From: Hawksworthiomyces lignivorus
Lineage: Eukaryota > Ascomycota > Sordariomycetes > Ophiostomatales > Ophiostomataceae
Direction: 5' to 3'
Assembly (NCBI GenBank): GCA_002917075.1
Contig: NTMA01000017.1
Span: 6,589 to 70,588 of the forward strand
Length of the DNA stretch: 64,000 nucleotides
A model generated the notes under the pieces. It had not been told where the DNA came from. It saw only the letters and a list, made by a program, of their open reading frames with translations, and did no database searches. Made by a program: the position numbers and the translations under genes. Shown piece by piece: positions 23,901 to 35,874 of this stretch. Positions within the stretch are counted from its first letter, which is position 1. Every line of letters begins with the position of its first letter.

Positions 23901-26900
23901 CCAGCTCATATTCGCTGCATGGAGAACGAGCCCGGCCTGCCGTCAACCATCGGAGGCAACTTTGACGAGCTTGCTCGCCACCATCCGGCGCTGCGGCCCG
24001 CCATTAGCAGTGCGGTGCTGAACATGGTAAGCCGAGTTCGCTATCTGGCGGAGAAGAAATCAAGCACTGCAGGCTGGGGATTAAAGATGCTGCCGGCGCC
24101 TCCATCTTTCTCCGAGGCCACAGAGCCGGCCAAGGCGGATGCCGAAAAGGATGCTGCCACAGAGGATGTTGAGATGACGGATGCAAGTGCGGCAGCAGCC
24201 CAGAACCAGAGCCGCCGCCCTCCCGCGCCTCCGACCACAGCGTCGCCTACCTTCCAAGATGCTATGCCGTACATCAATGCAACTGCAGTGTTTTTGAATA
24301 TGTATCTCAACCACGGCGTGCTGCAGAATGCTTTCATCCAGAAAGGCGGCACTGAGCTTGTGCTGGACCTTGTTGCGTCTCCTGGCTTGCCTTTTGTACC
24401 CCCAAGTAGTTCCGTCTCGCGAAACCTCCAACAAATCCTCACCCAGCTTTTTGAGCAGGCAGCTATTCTTGGGTTGCCATCGCTGCTGTACCGAACGCTC
24501 CGTGCCTTAGACGAGCTTGCTCCTTTAATGGACGACAGCCATACCGACGGCAGCAACAAAGACGATGCCAACGGCAAAGGCAAAGGCATTGCAAACGACA
24601 GCGAAAAGAATGCTCCCGCAGCCCGCACGTCTTTCTTTGCACCTTTCTTGCGGGCTGACGGCGAAGTTGCCACCGGAGAGCAGCTGGCTGAGGGGACGAA
24701 AATGATCAAGGCTCTGCTCAAGACGCAGTATCTACTCAATCTGCTTCAAGTGTGCTTCCCGCTGAATAGACAAGGCGCGACATACATGCATCCGGTCAAC
24801 GTGTTTGATTACTACAAGACCCTGATCAAGCGCCTCGGCCCATTCCTAACGTTTACGATGAGCGAAGAGACCGCCTTGAATTCGGTAGTTCCAAGCCACT
24901 GGGCTCGGCAGTCGTCTGCATCGGTAGACGCTCCCAGCGGTAGCCAGAGCTCTGGTGGCGCTTCTTCCGCCGCCGCCGCCGCCGCCGATGGACCATCTGG
25001 TTCCGGAGCCCTCGACGGCGACGAGCCAGCGATGGCAGACGTTCTTTCTATTGGCGCTCTTCCTCGGCCAGCGAGCGCTGATGCCAGCAACGACAACGGC
25101 GGCGCAGCTGACTCTTCTTCAACGCCAGGCCCGAGCACGGCAGACAAGCCAACCCAGGAAGAGCAGTCCACACCCGCCTACCAAAACTTCCAGAACCTGC
25201 GCACACTGCTAAGATCCTTCTCACCGGTGGCATTCCCCATTTTCCAGACTATTGGAAAGGCGCTACTGCCTCGCAGGGAGCGAGACGCATACCTGCGATA
25301 TCAGCATCTGCAGCTTGCTGAGGCGCTTGCAGCGACTCTGTTGGAGCAGCTGAGATCCTTAGACACATCTACTGCCACAAGCCAGAAGTATCGTAACGTG
25401 ATGCTAGAGGCGCTTCATGAGATGCTGATTGACCACTCACGCCACAGCGAACGCCCCGGCAGCACGCCTATCACATACGTTGTTATTCCTGTGCTGCTGG
25501 CATTCAAGTCCCTTGGCGGCTTTGATACGCTCAACGCCATGCTTCATACCTTTTCCGACATCATCAGCAAGGGCTCACAGGATCCGCAGGAATCGACACA
25601 GCTCTATTTTGCTGCTATCGGCATGAAGCGAATTCTTGATCTATATTCCATCATCGTTTCCGGCCGAAACATTCAAGAATCTGTCGGCCAGATCAACATC
25701 TTTTCGAGGTCGGCGGAGCGCCAGTTCCAGCAGCAGCAACAGCAGCCAGCGAGTCAACTGGTAGTCGAGATTCGCATGGCCATTCTGCCTACGATTGAGG
25801 AGCTATGGCAGTCTCCTGTGGTTGAGAACATTTCAACGACAGTGCTGGCCAGCCTGATCGAGATCATGAAAACGATCGCCGCTGGCGAAACGGAAACGGG
25901 CTGTTTCACAAGAGCAACAAAGCCCAAGGTGTCGCCTACTGCTGTCTTTGGAGGGGATCCAGTTCCATTCCCTTGGGCAGAATATGCGGGCCGCATCTCG
26001 CGGCTGTTTGAGCGCGATGGCTTTGTCGAGGAACTTGCCTGGGAAGCTATTTACCGCGCAAACGGAAGCTACGAGGTCGCTCAGGAATATTGCGGAGCGC
26101 ACGTTTCTGATGTAGCCGGTCCTCGTCACCCAATCCCTCCTGAAGACGTCTATCGGATGCCTCTTGAGAACAAGGACAGCAGCGCCAATGCAAAGATCAA
26201 TGCTTCTGCCTCGGCGACTGGCACGCCTGCCGCAGCTACTCCATTGTCGGCCACCCCGACTGCTAGCGGCATTCTGCCACCGAGAATACCCTCCTTGATG
26301 GAGTCTATGATTCTGGACCAGCCTCGTGATCTAGATGACTTCTTCGTCGACAACACAGTGGGGGACACCGAAGAGCGCTCAGGCGACTTATTTACCGCCG
26401 GCGAGGATCGGCCTCAGTCTCCCGCTGCGCCGCCACCACCGCCTCCGCCGCCTCCGCCCCCTGCCCCTCAAGATGACAGTGGATCTGGAGCGGCTGCCAC
26501 GTCATCTGCTACCGCAAACAATGTTGAGGGCAAGAGCGAAGAGGCTCCGGCGACGGCCTCTAATGTTGTTACCAAAGAGGACCTGGAGGAGGAGCGCGAG
26601 AAGTTGCGGAAGGATTTGATCGACCGCTGCTTGGCAGTCATCCAGATGCATCCAGATGTCGTGCACGACATTGCCGAGTTTATCTCGACGAGCGTGCTCA
26701 AGCCGCCAGCAGAAGCGAGCATCAACGCTCAACAGGATGTCGGCATGACCCTCACCGAGGCGCTCATGTCGTTTGCCATTGACGAGGAAAACAAGAAGAC
26801 GCACGCGCAGAGCATAGCCGCGTATGCACATCTCTTGTGCCTTCTGCTTCAGGATCTCGACTCATTTTTCCGCTGCACCATCGACACTCTTCGCGACAAC

Positions 26901-29900
26901 ATTGGCGAGCTGCTTGGCTTCCTTGCTGTTGCTCCAGAAAGCTCATCTGAGGATCTTCCCCCGTGGCTGCCACACTTCTTCCTCCTGTTTGAGATCCTAT
27001 TGACCGAAGACGAGCAGCAGCCAGAGGTGAAGTGGACAGTGCCGACTTTAGAAACCGAGGAAATCGGCGCCCTCGATATCGAACCCAAAGAGGCCATTCT
27101 CGACGAGAGCCATCGTAGTACCTTGCTCAACTCCGTTCTGAACATCCTTCCCCGCATCGGCAAAGATGAAGTCCTGGCAATTTCTGTCAGTCGCATTCTC
27201 GTTATCCTAACGAGGAGGCACGACGTGGCGAAGATTGTCGGCAACAAAAAGAACCTGCAAAGGCTCTTCCTCATGGCAAAGCAACTCTCGGGCATTGGGG
27301 CTGGTGGGTTCAAGGACACGCGCATCTCTACATATATTATCACAATTTTGCGGCACATTGTGGAGGATGAGGATGTGCTCCGCCAGGTGATGCGCTCAGA
27401 AATCCTCTTCTTCTTTGAGGGCGCCCATCGAAATCAGCGGACCCAGGACCTCGGCGTGCTGCTGCAGCATCTCGCGCACGTTGCGCTCCGAAATCCTAAG
27501 CTCTTTGTCTCCGTCATCGAAGAAGTGGTGCAAATTTCTCGTTGGCCTTCTACTGCTTCATCAGAGACCATCCAGCGTCACGCTTTCAGTGTTACGCTGA
27601 GAGAGAGTGTACGCGGTGGAAAAGCAGCCAAATCTTCCAAGGCGACAGCTGATGGAGGCTCCCACGACAACGGTAACGCTGCATCACCATCCAACGACGA
27701 TTCATTTGGTCCAGCCGTCCGCGCCACGGAAGACCTCAATATCAACGACGTACGGCCCTCGACTGAAACGGGCACCACCAGCCAGAGCGGCAGAGCAGGT
27801 GGAAAGCATGGCAACAATGACGGCGACAGAGACATGCCTGATGCTCCACCGAAATTGGAGTCTGCCGCGGAACATAAGCGACCCATTGTAGAAAATCCAG
27901 ACGGCGTCATCACGTTCCTCTTAGAGCAGCTGATGACATACCAGAAGGTAGACGACGCCGAGCCGACCGCAGCCGCCAAAGACACACTGAAAACGCCCCT
28001 CGGAAGCGACATCCCCTTGACGGCGGCGTCGACCCCAACGCCCTCTGGCGACAGCCCGTCTGCCCCATCGTCGCCCGCTCCTGCGACAGTGCGCGAAGAG
28101 CAGGATGCGGCTTCTGCTGGAAGCAAAGACAAAGACAAAGAGAAGACGCCGCAATACTTCAAGAGCTCTGACCACCCTATATTTGTATTCCGGGGCTTCT
28201 TGATGTTCTGCCTGACGGAGCTGCTCCAGAGCTACACACGAACCAAGATGGAATTTATCAACTTCAAGCGTGGCGTCGCTCTGCAGTCGCACACTCCTGT
28301 GAAACCGCGCTCAAGCGTGCTGAACTACCTGTTGCACGATGTTTTGTGCGCGGGCAACAGCAACCCGGTGGCACAGCCGGAGTCGATTGCAGGCAAGAAG
28401 AAACAAGCCATGTCAGAGCAAGCCAGGCGCCTTTTGATTGCTCTGGTCGAAAAGACGACCGAGAAGCATGTCGACAGGACACGTAATAACTACGAGCTGG
28501 ACGACGAAACGGACCTCCTCTTCGTGCGCAGATTCGTCCTAGACACCATCCTCAAAGCATACAAAGAAGCGACTGCCTCCAGCGACCCGATTGACATCCG
28601 CTACGGTAAGATGGCTGCTCTCGGCGAGCTCATGGCGGCCATGATCGGTGGCGACAAGGACCGGTCACTCGTTAACCACGGGCCATTTGCCGAGTCCACT
28701 TTGGCGCATTCACAAATGCAGCTTCGGCGCCTCATGTTTGAGAAGGGCTTCTTGGCGGCCTTGACTCATTCCATCGCCGACGTCGACCTCGCGTTCCCCG
28801 GTGCTAAGCGTACTCTCAAGCACGTCTTGCGCGTCCTCAACGTCCTGACGGGCACCGCCATTGAGCTGAGCCGCTTCAACATCATCACATCATCCGCGTC
28901 ACCGGATGCGATTGAGTACGACACCATTTCTACATCATCTCTCTCCGACATTGACGACGAGCGCGAGGAGACGCCAGATCTGTACCGGAATTCTTCGCTG
29001 GGCATGCTCGAGGGCGGAGACCCCGATGATTTCTCCGAGTCTGACCCTGGTAGGTTTTTTTTTAGCGGCACATTGCCTCTAGACTTTACTCGATTTGCGC
29101 CCGGCTTAGCTAACAAATTATGTAGAAGAAGACATGTACGAAGCAGAAATGGATTACGAGGATGATATGACAGATGATGACGAAGAAAATATGAGTGATG
29201 AAGACGACGAGATGGGTCCTGTCGAGGGACTCCACGGCGAGCCGGGCGTGGTCGAGTTGGTCATGGAGGATGAAGACGACGAAGATGATGAAGATGATGA
29301 GGATGACGATGACGACGAGAGCGACGATGTCGGCTCCGAAGACATGGACGACATCGAGGACCAGATCGAGGAAGCCATCGAAGAGCTTGGAGAAGATGAA
29401 ATCATGGAGGACGACGGAAATTCAGAATGGGAGAGCGAGACCAGCGAAGACGACGAAGGCGATGAAGATGACGACGATGACCACGACGGCTACGACCTCG
29501 AGCCTGCTGGCTTACACCAGGTGCAAATCCATGTCCCCGACGGCGATCGCATTGGGCATTTCGAAGAAATCGTGCGCACCATGAATCCTGGCTTCATGGA
29601 AGATGATGTCGAGCTCGACCACTATGATGATCCATACATTGAAGATGGTGGCGAAGAAGAAGGTATGAGATCTCTTCATTCCTTGTTTCCGAACAGAATT
29701 GGAACTAACTTTTATGCCTTAGACGAGGACGAAGATGACGGTATGGAAGAAGACGAATACATCTATGACCAGGATTATCCTCGTAAGTCGCTCTCCATCC
29801 ACTCCTCAACACTGAAAGTAGAGATACTTGTGTCAAATAAAGCGCTCAGTGCTGATGCGATACCTCCCTTCAGACGAAGACTCGATGCCGCAAGACATGC

Positions 29901-32900
29901 CCGCTGGCCTAACATGGGATACTCTAGTCGTGGAACCGCACCACCACCATCATCACCATCATCATCCTGGGGCACCTCATCGTCATCGCCACGGTGGTAT
30001 GCGCAGCCCCTTCCCTCCTTTTGTTTTTGGTTCTTCACGTGATCCTCTTGGCGGTATGTTTTACTGGAGAGAGACGTTGGCAAGTGCCTCAGCTTTCTTA
30101 GTGATACGATTGCTAACATTAACGTAGATTTCGGGAACCTATTCCGCCCTGAACGTCCTGGGCCCCCACAAAACACAGACGATGCGTCCAACCCCTTGCT
30201 TCGTCGTGTTGGAGGAAGTCAGCGGGAAAGTAACCGGTCTGCCAACCCAGCGAATCTCTTCCGGCTGGGGTTGTCTGGCGGGATCTTCAGCGGCTCCGAC
30301 AACCCGATGGCTTTCTTGAACGACCTTATGGCCTCGCTTCCCAATCTTGGGCCGCGGCTCCACCCTCTTCACTTCCAGATCACTCAGCAAGGACCTCGGG
30401 GCGAGATTAGAGAGCTCAGTTTGCCTTTCCAGGATGTCCGGTTTGCCTCTGATCACCGCTCGCAAGAATCTCGACGCGAGGTTCCCAACCTAGAGCCTTT
30501 CCAAGCCATTCTCTTCCGGCCTGCTGCCACAAGCGAGCGCTGGATGCATGAGGCCAAGATGGTTTTTGGCAACAATTGCAACGAAAAGGTGCCTCAGGTC
30601 CTGTTCAACCGTATCCTGTTTCTGCTCGCGCCGGCCGCTATCGAAGAGGCACGCAAAGAAAAGGAGCGCAAGAAGGAGCTCGAGCGCCAAGAAGAGGAAA
30701 AGCGGAAGCGCGAAGAGCAGGAGAAGAAAGAGCGCGAAGCCAAGGAGGCAGAGGAGCGTGCCGCCCGCGAACGAGAGGAGGCCGAGCGGGCTGCCGCCGA
30801 AGCTGCCCGGGCAGCAGAAGCAGAAGCTGCCGCAATTGCAGAAGCAATCGCCGCGGGAGCAGACGCAGAAGCGGTCTCTCCAGCGCGGTCTGCAGACGGT
30901 CATGAAGCCGAAAGCGGCGAGCGCGAAACATCCGAATCCATGGAAGGCGTCGAAACAGATACTACAGGTGGCAATGCCGGCGAGGCTGCAGTTGCTCAAC
31001 TAGCGGCGCCTCAGGAGCGGATCATAACGACGATCAGAGGCGAAGAAATTGATGTCACGAGCTTGGGCATCGATCCAGAGTACCTAGCAGCTCTTCCTGA
31101 TGAATTCCGCGAAGAAGTCATTGCGAGCACTTACACAGCGCGGCGCTCAGAAGCACGACAGCAGGCCGAGACCACGGGCGAGCAGATGGACGAGAATTTT
31201 AACGCATTTCTGGACGCTCTCCCCGAGGACCTTCGTATGGAAATCGTTCAGACGGAACGCCAGGAACAGCGTCGGCGGCAGCGCGATGAGGAACGCCGCC
31301 AGGCTGGCAACGCTAGTGTGGTCGACAACGCTGCGCAAGATATGGACACTGCCAGCATCCTCCTCACTTTCCCTCCGGAGCTGCGAGAACAGATTCTGCT
31401 AGAGCAAGGTGAAGAACTGCTAGACCGCTTACCTCCGGACATGGCCGCCCATGCACGTTCCTTGGCCGAACGGCGTCGTCCGCCACCCCAGCGGGTGTCA
31501 CGATCGCGGGATGAGCTGGCCCACCACGACGGCGAGGCTGTAGGTGCCAGCGGCACAGCTAGCGACAGCAGCGGCATTGTTAAAGTTGAGCGCCGGCCAG
31601 TCGTGCAGATGATGGACAAACCGGGTATCGCCACGCTGCTGCGGCTGATGTTTGTGACGCAGCAAGGTACCGCCCGCTCGTGCCTGTTCAACCTCTTTAT
31701 CGATTTGTGCCAGAACAGGCAGAGCAGGCTGGAGATCATCAGCACGCTCCTCCAGATCCTGCAGGATGGCAGCTCCGACATGGACGCTGTCGAGCGCTGT
31801 TTCAACCAGCTCTCCTCCAAGGCCAGACAGCTGCCCAAAGACAAGGAGTCTAAGACTGTAGGTGCATCGAGCGCGATTACGACGACGCCTGGTACCGGCG
31901 CGAGCCTTAAGCGGACCCCGACGGCAACGGCTCTCCAACTTCATACCCACCTCGAGAGTTCACCGCTTCTCATTGTCCAGCAGTGCCTAGACCTGCTGGT
32001 GGATCTCTGCAGCCGGAACCAGCACATTCCGTCTTTGTTCCTTTCCGAGCACGACATTACTGGAGCGTCGCTTAGAAAGCCCTTTGGCAGCCGCAAAGCC
32101 AAAGGCACGCAGTCCAAGGCGTCCCGCTTCGGCATCAACATGCTGCTACTCCTTCTGGAGAAGGAATTGGTCATGGAGAGCGCATCTGTCATGCAGCTTC
32201 TCGCCGATCTGCTGAACCGGGTGACGCAGCCGCTGCAGGCTCTTGAACGGCGGCGTCGCGAGATGCTCGAAGAGCAGAAGAAGAAAGACGAGGAGAACCA
32301 GAAGCAGGAGCAGGAGCGGCAAAACGACGAGGGCAGCAACAGCGCCGAAACACATCGCGGCCCATCGCACGATGATGTAGCTGCCGCGCCGCACAACAAG
32401 GCGTCGCTGGCTCCAGCAGCAAGCGGATCGGGCACGAACGCAGAGGCAGATGCAGATGCAAATGCTGCAGCAGCCAACAAGACAGCGCCTCCAACACAAC
32501 AAAACAAGGCGCGCGATCTGGAGCCACCATACGTCCCAGAGCACAACTTGTCTCTGGTAGTCAACATCTTTGTGGCACGGGAGTGCAGTTCCAAGACGTT
32601 CCAGAACACCATCTCGACTATCAAAAACTTGTCTTGCATCAAAGGAACCAAGCAGCTGTTTGGACGTGAGCTGACGAGACAGGCAAAAGCGCTCAGCGAA
32701 AACATCCTCAACGACTTAGATGAGCTGCTTCCGCACATCGAGGCGGCAGAGTCTGGCACAGAAATCCAGGGCATCGCACTAGCCAAATTCTCTCCCGGTG
32801 CTGCTGAGCAGAACAAGCTCCTGCGCGTACTCACCGCGCTTGACCACCTGTTCGGCTCCCAGGCCAAGAAGTCCGAATCCCCCAACGACAAAGACGACGA

Positions 32901-34581
32901 TGCTTCGGCCAAGGAAGAAGACTACATGGGCGATCTATATGGCAACGCCACCTTCATTAAGATGTGGGGCCGACTCAGCTCCTGCCTGAGCGCAATCCGG
33001 CAGAGAGACGGCCTGCTGAACGTGGCCACTATCCTACTGCCGCTGATTGAGTCGCTGATGGTGGTCTGCAAAAACGCCGGCGTCACCGAGACTGAAGCTG
33101 CCGAGACAACCCAGCAGCAGATGTCGCAGAGCCTGACCCTGAGCGGCAAAGACAAGGGCAAGGAGAAGGAGAATACCAAAGACGACAAGTTCCTCCTGTC
33201 GAGCCCGCCGCCAGAGGGTGGACCGGTGTGGGATCTATTCTTCCGGTTTACCGAAGGGCACCGGCGCATCCTCAACGAGCTGGTGCGCAACAACCCGAAG
33301 CTCATGTCGGGCACGTTTTCGCTGCTAGTTAAGAACCCCAAGATACTCGAGTTTGACAACAAGCGCAACTACTTCAACCGCAGCGTGCACGCCAAGACGG
33401 GCAACCAGCAGCAGCGGCCGTCATACCCGTCGCTGCAGCTCTCTGTCCGGCGCGAGCAGGTGTTCCACGACTCATTCAAGTCGCTCTATTTCAAGTCGGG
33501 CGAGGAGATGAAGTACGGCAAGCTCAACATCCGCTTCCACGGCGAGGAGGGCGTAGACGCTGGCGGCGTGACGCGCGAGTGGTTCCAGGTGCTCTCGCGG
33601 CAGATGTTTGACCCCAACTACGCGCTCTTCATCCCGGTCTCGTCAGACCGCACCACGTTCCACCCCAACAAGCTCAGCGGTATCAACGACGAGCATCTGA
33701 TGTTCTTCAAATTCATCGGCCGCATCATCGGCAAGGCCCTGTACGAGGGCCGCCTGCTCGAGTGCTACTTCAGCCGGGCAGTCTACAAGCGAATCCTGGG
33801 CAAGACCGTGTCAGTCAAGGACATGGAGTCGTTCGATCCCGAATACTACAAATCGCTGGTGTGGATGCTGGAGAACGACATCACGGACGTGATCACGGAG
33901 AGCTTCTCTGTCGAGGACGAGGAGTTTGGCGTTGTCAAGGTAGTCGACCTCATCGAGAACGGGCGCGACGTGCCCGTAACGGAAGAGAACAAGCACGAAT
34001 ATGTGCGGCTGGTTGTTGAACACAAGCTCCTGGCATCCGTCAAGGACCAGATGGAGGAATTCTTGAAGGGTAAGTTTACACATCATGACATCGCCGAGCA
34101 TACGACAAAAGTCAGAAACTAATAATCTCTTTTTCCTACAGGTTTCCACGACATCATCCCTGCTGAGCTGATCTCCATCTTCACGGAACAAGAGTTAGAG
34201 CTGCTAATCTCGGGCCTGCCCGACATTGATATCGACGACTGGCGCGGCCACACAGAGTACCATAACTACAACGCGTCGGCACCACAGATCCAGTGGTTCT
34301 GGCGCGCCGTGCGGTCATTTGACAAGGAAGAGCGGGCTAAGCTTCTGCAGTTCGTGACGGGTACGTCTAAGGTGCCGCTCAACGGCTTCAAGGAGCTTGA
34401 GGGCATGAACGGCGTCAACCGCTTCAACATCCACCGAGACTACGGCAACAAGGACCGCCTGCCCAGCTCGCACACATGCTTCAACCAGCTTGACCTGCCG
34501 GAGTACGAGAGCTACGACACCATGCGGTCGCAGCTGCTCAAGGCGATTACCGCCGGCAACGAGTACTTTGGCTTTGCCTAA
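20923..34581 (+). CDS. TOM1: Giant HECT E3 ubiquitin ligase, TOM1/HUWE1-type
   Basis: Seven exons: 20923-20970, 21087-29049, 29126-29662, 29723-29782, 29874-30053, 30128-34069 and 34142-34581. They give 13,170 nt and 4,389 residues. The N-terminus ([16 protein letters not shown]) and following armadillo-like helical region match the DUF908/DUF913 part of Tom1/HUWE1. A Pro run lies near 1797. Exon 3 is an extreme Asp/Glu tract (residues about 2671-2849). Nine consecutive His lie near 2891. A Glu/Lys/Arg/Ala helix spans about 3102-3174. Ubiquitin-binding LP repeats ([30 protein letters not shown]) lie at about 3250-3370. The HECT domain starts near 4030, and the catalytic Cys is residue 4356 in SSHTCFNQL, 34 from the end, as expected. 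Tom1 acts in the nucleus/cytoplasm on excess ribosomal proteins, histones and mRNA-export factors; transfer of those roles here is by homology. The short first exon (16 codons) is the least certain part. Confidence 0.95.
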
Positions 34582-35874
34582 TTTAGGACACAAAGAAGAC
34601 GAAAGGAGGTTATGGGAGGGTATTGCACGAAAGAATAACGACCATGCTCATTGGTTTGGAAGGGTCATAAGGACTCCAAGAGGCAGAAGAAGCCTCATGA
34701 GACGAAGAGAACAAAAAAAGAAGCTGGCATTTGGAGGACACTGAGGGAAGGTTGTGCATGTGCGTCTTGCGTTGAAATCGCACTTTCAGAAGGGGTTCAT
34801 TTCATCATGTTTGTGTTTCCCCTTATTCATTTTTGTTTCTTTCTCATACTTATTTTTCATTATTTTGCTCTGCGTTTCATTGTTAAGGGATTGTCATTCG
34901 TGCCTTTTCTTACATGTATCGTCTTTTCTTCATTCTATTTCTACATATGTCTTATCTTTCCACACGTTTTTCGGAGGTATGGCACGGGGTATCCGTCCGT
35001 TTCTTAGAAAAGGAAAACAAAAAAATAAATCTATCTAGGGGGGACTTTCCCGGAGTGCAGGCCGGGGCGGACATCCTCCTAGGGGTTCTTTTGAATTTCA
35101 CCGTCACTAGAGAAGAAAGAGAATAGCATCAATTAATGGCACACGCTTAAACCAACAAGAAGAGCCTAGGGAGAGAGCTGCATCGGATTCTTTTGTGGTG
35201 ATACATTGTAAAAAAAGAACATATCCGCAGTAGAGGCAGCAGAAGAGCAACGAGATGATGTTCATAAAATGTCAACATTTCCAAACCTATGCAAAAGCGA
35301 GCGCAGCCGGGATGAAATAGACAACCCCGGCGCGGCTCGAAAGAGAAGACGCAGGCTATATAATATGAAAGACTCTTAATGTAGACAGACGGAAACGCAG
35401 GCGTTTAGGGAGCGGGAAAATAAAAGCAAAAAGGGATAAAAGGGGGGGTATATGTTCTGAACGAGAATCCAACGCGTTGAAACAAAGCCCAAAGACACAA
35501 AAACAGCCCGATGACAGGAGGAAAAAGAAAGGGAGCGGAGTCTCGTATGCAAAATGCGTAGATGTGACAAAAACGACATGAAACCCCGTCTCTCGTCAGA
35601 AATGCAGCACTGGTAGAAGCAACCACCGCCCGCCAGCCTGGCCGCCGAGCCCGCTTCCCCGTTCTCCTCTTCTCGACCTCTGTACGCCACCACCGGCTGC
35701 CGCTCTCGCCATCCGCGCTGCGTGGTTGGCCATTCCGCCCGCCATTATGCAGGCCACCGGCACAGCCAGCACGCGCCAGAACGTCCGGAGCGAAGTGGAC
35801 CACAGATGCCACGGAGCCTCCATGGCTACGGCGTCCCTGATGGGGCGCCATGTCCGTCGCCAGCCCTGAAGCTC
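34582..35874. other. Convergent 3' intergenic region, TOM1-like / HOOK
   Basis: Follows the TOM1-like stop and reaches the HOOK stop on -. T-rich 34780-34930, then A-rich around 35000-35250. No supportable gene; the - strand frames at 35376-35851 show no family motif and probably lie in the HOOK 3' region. Confidence 0.55.
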
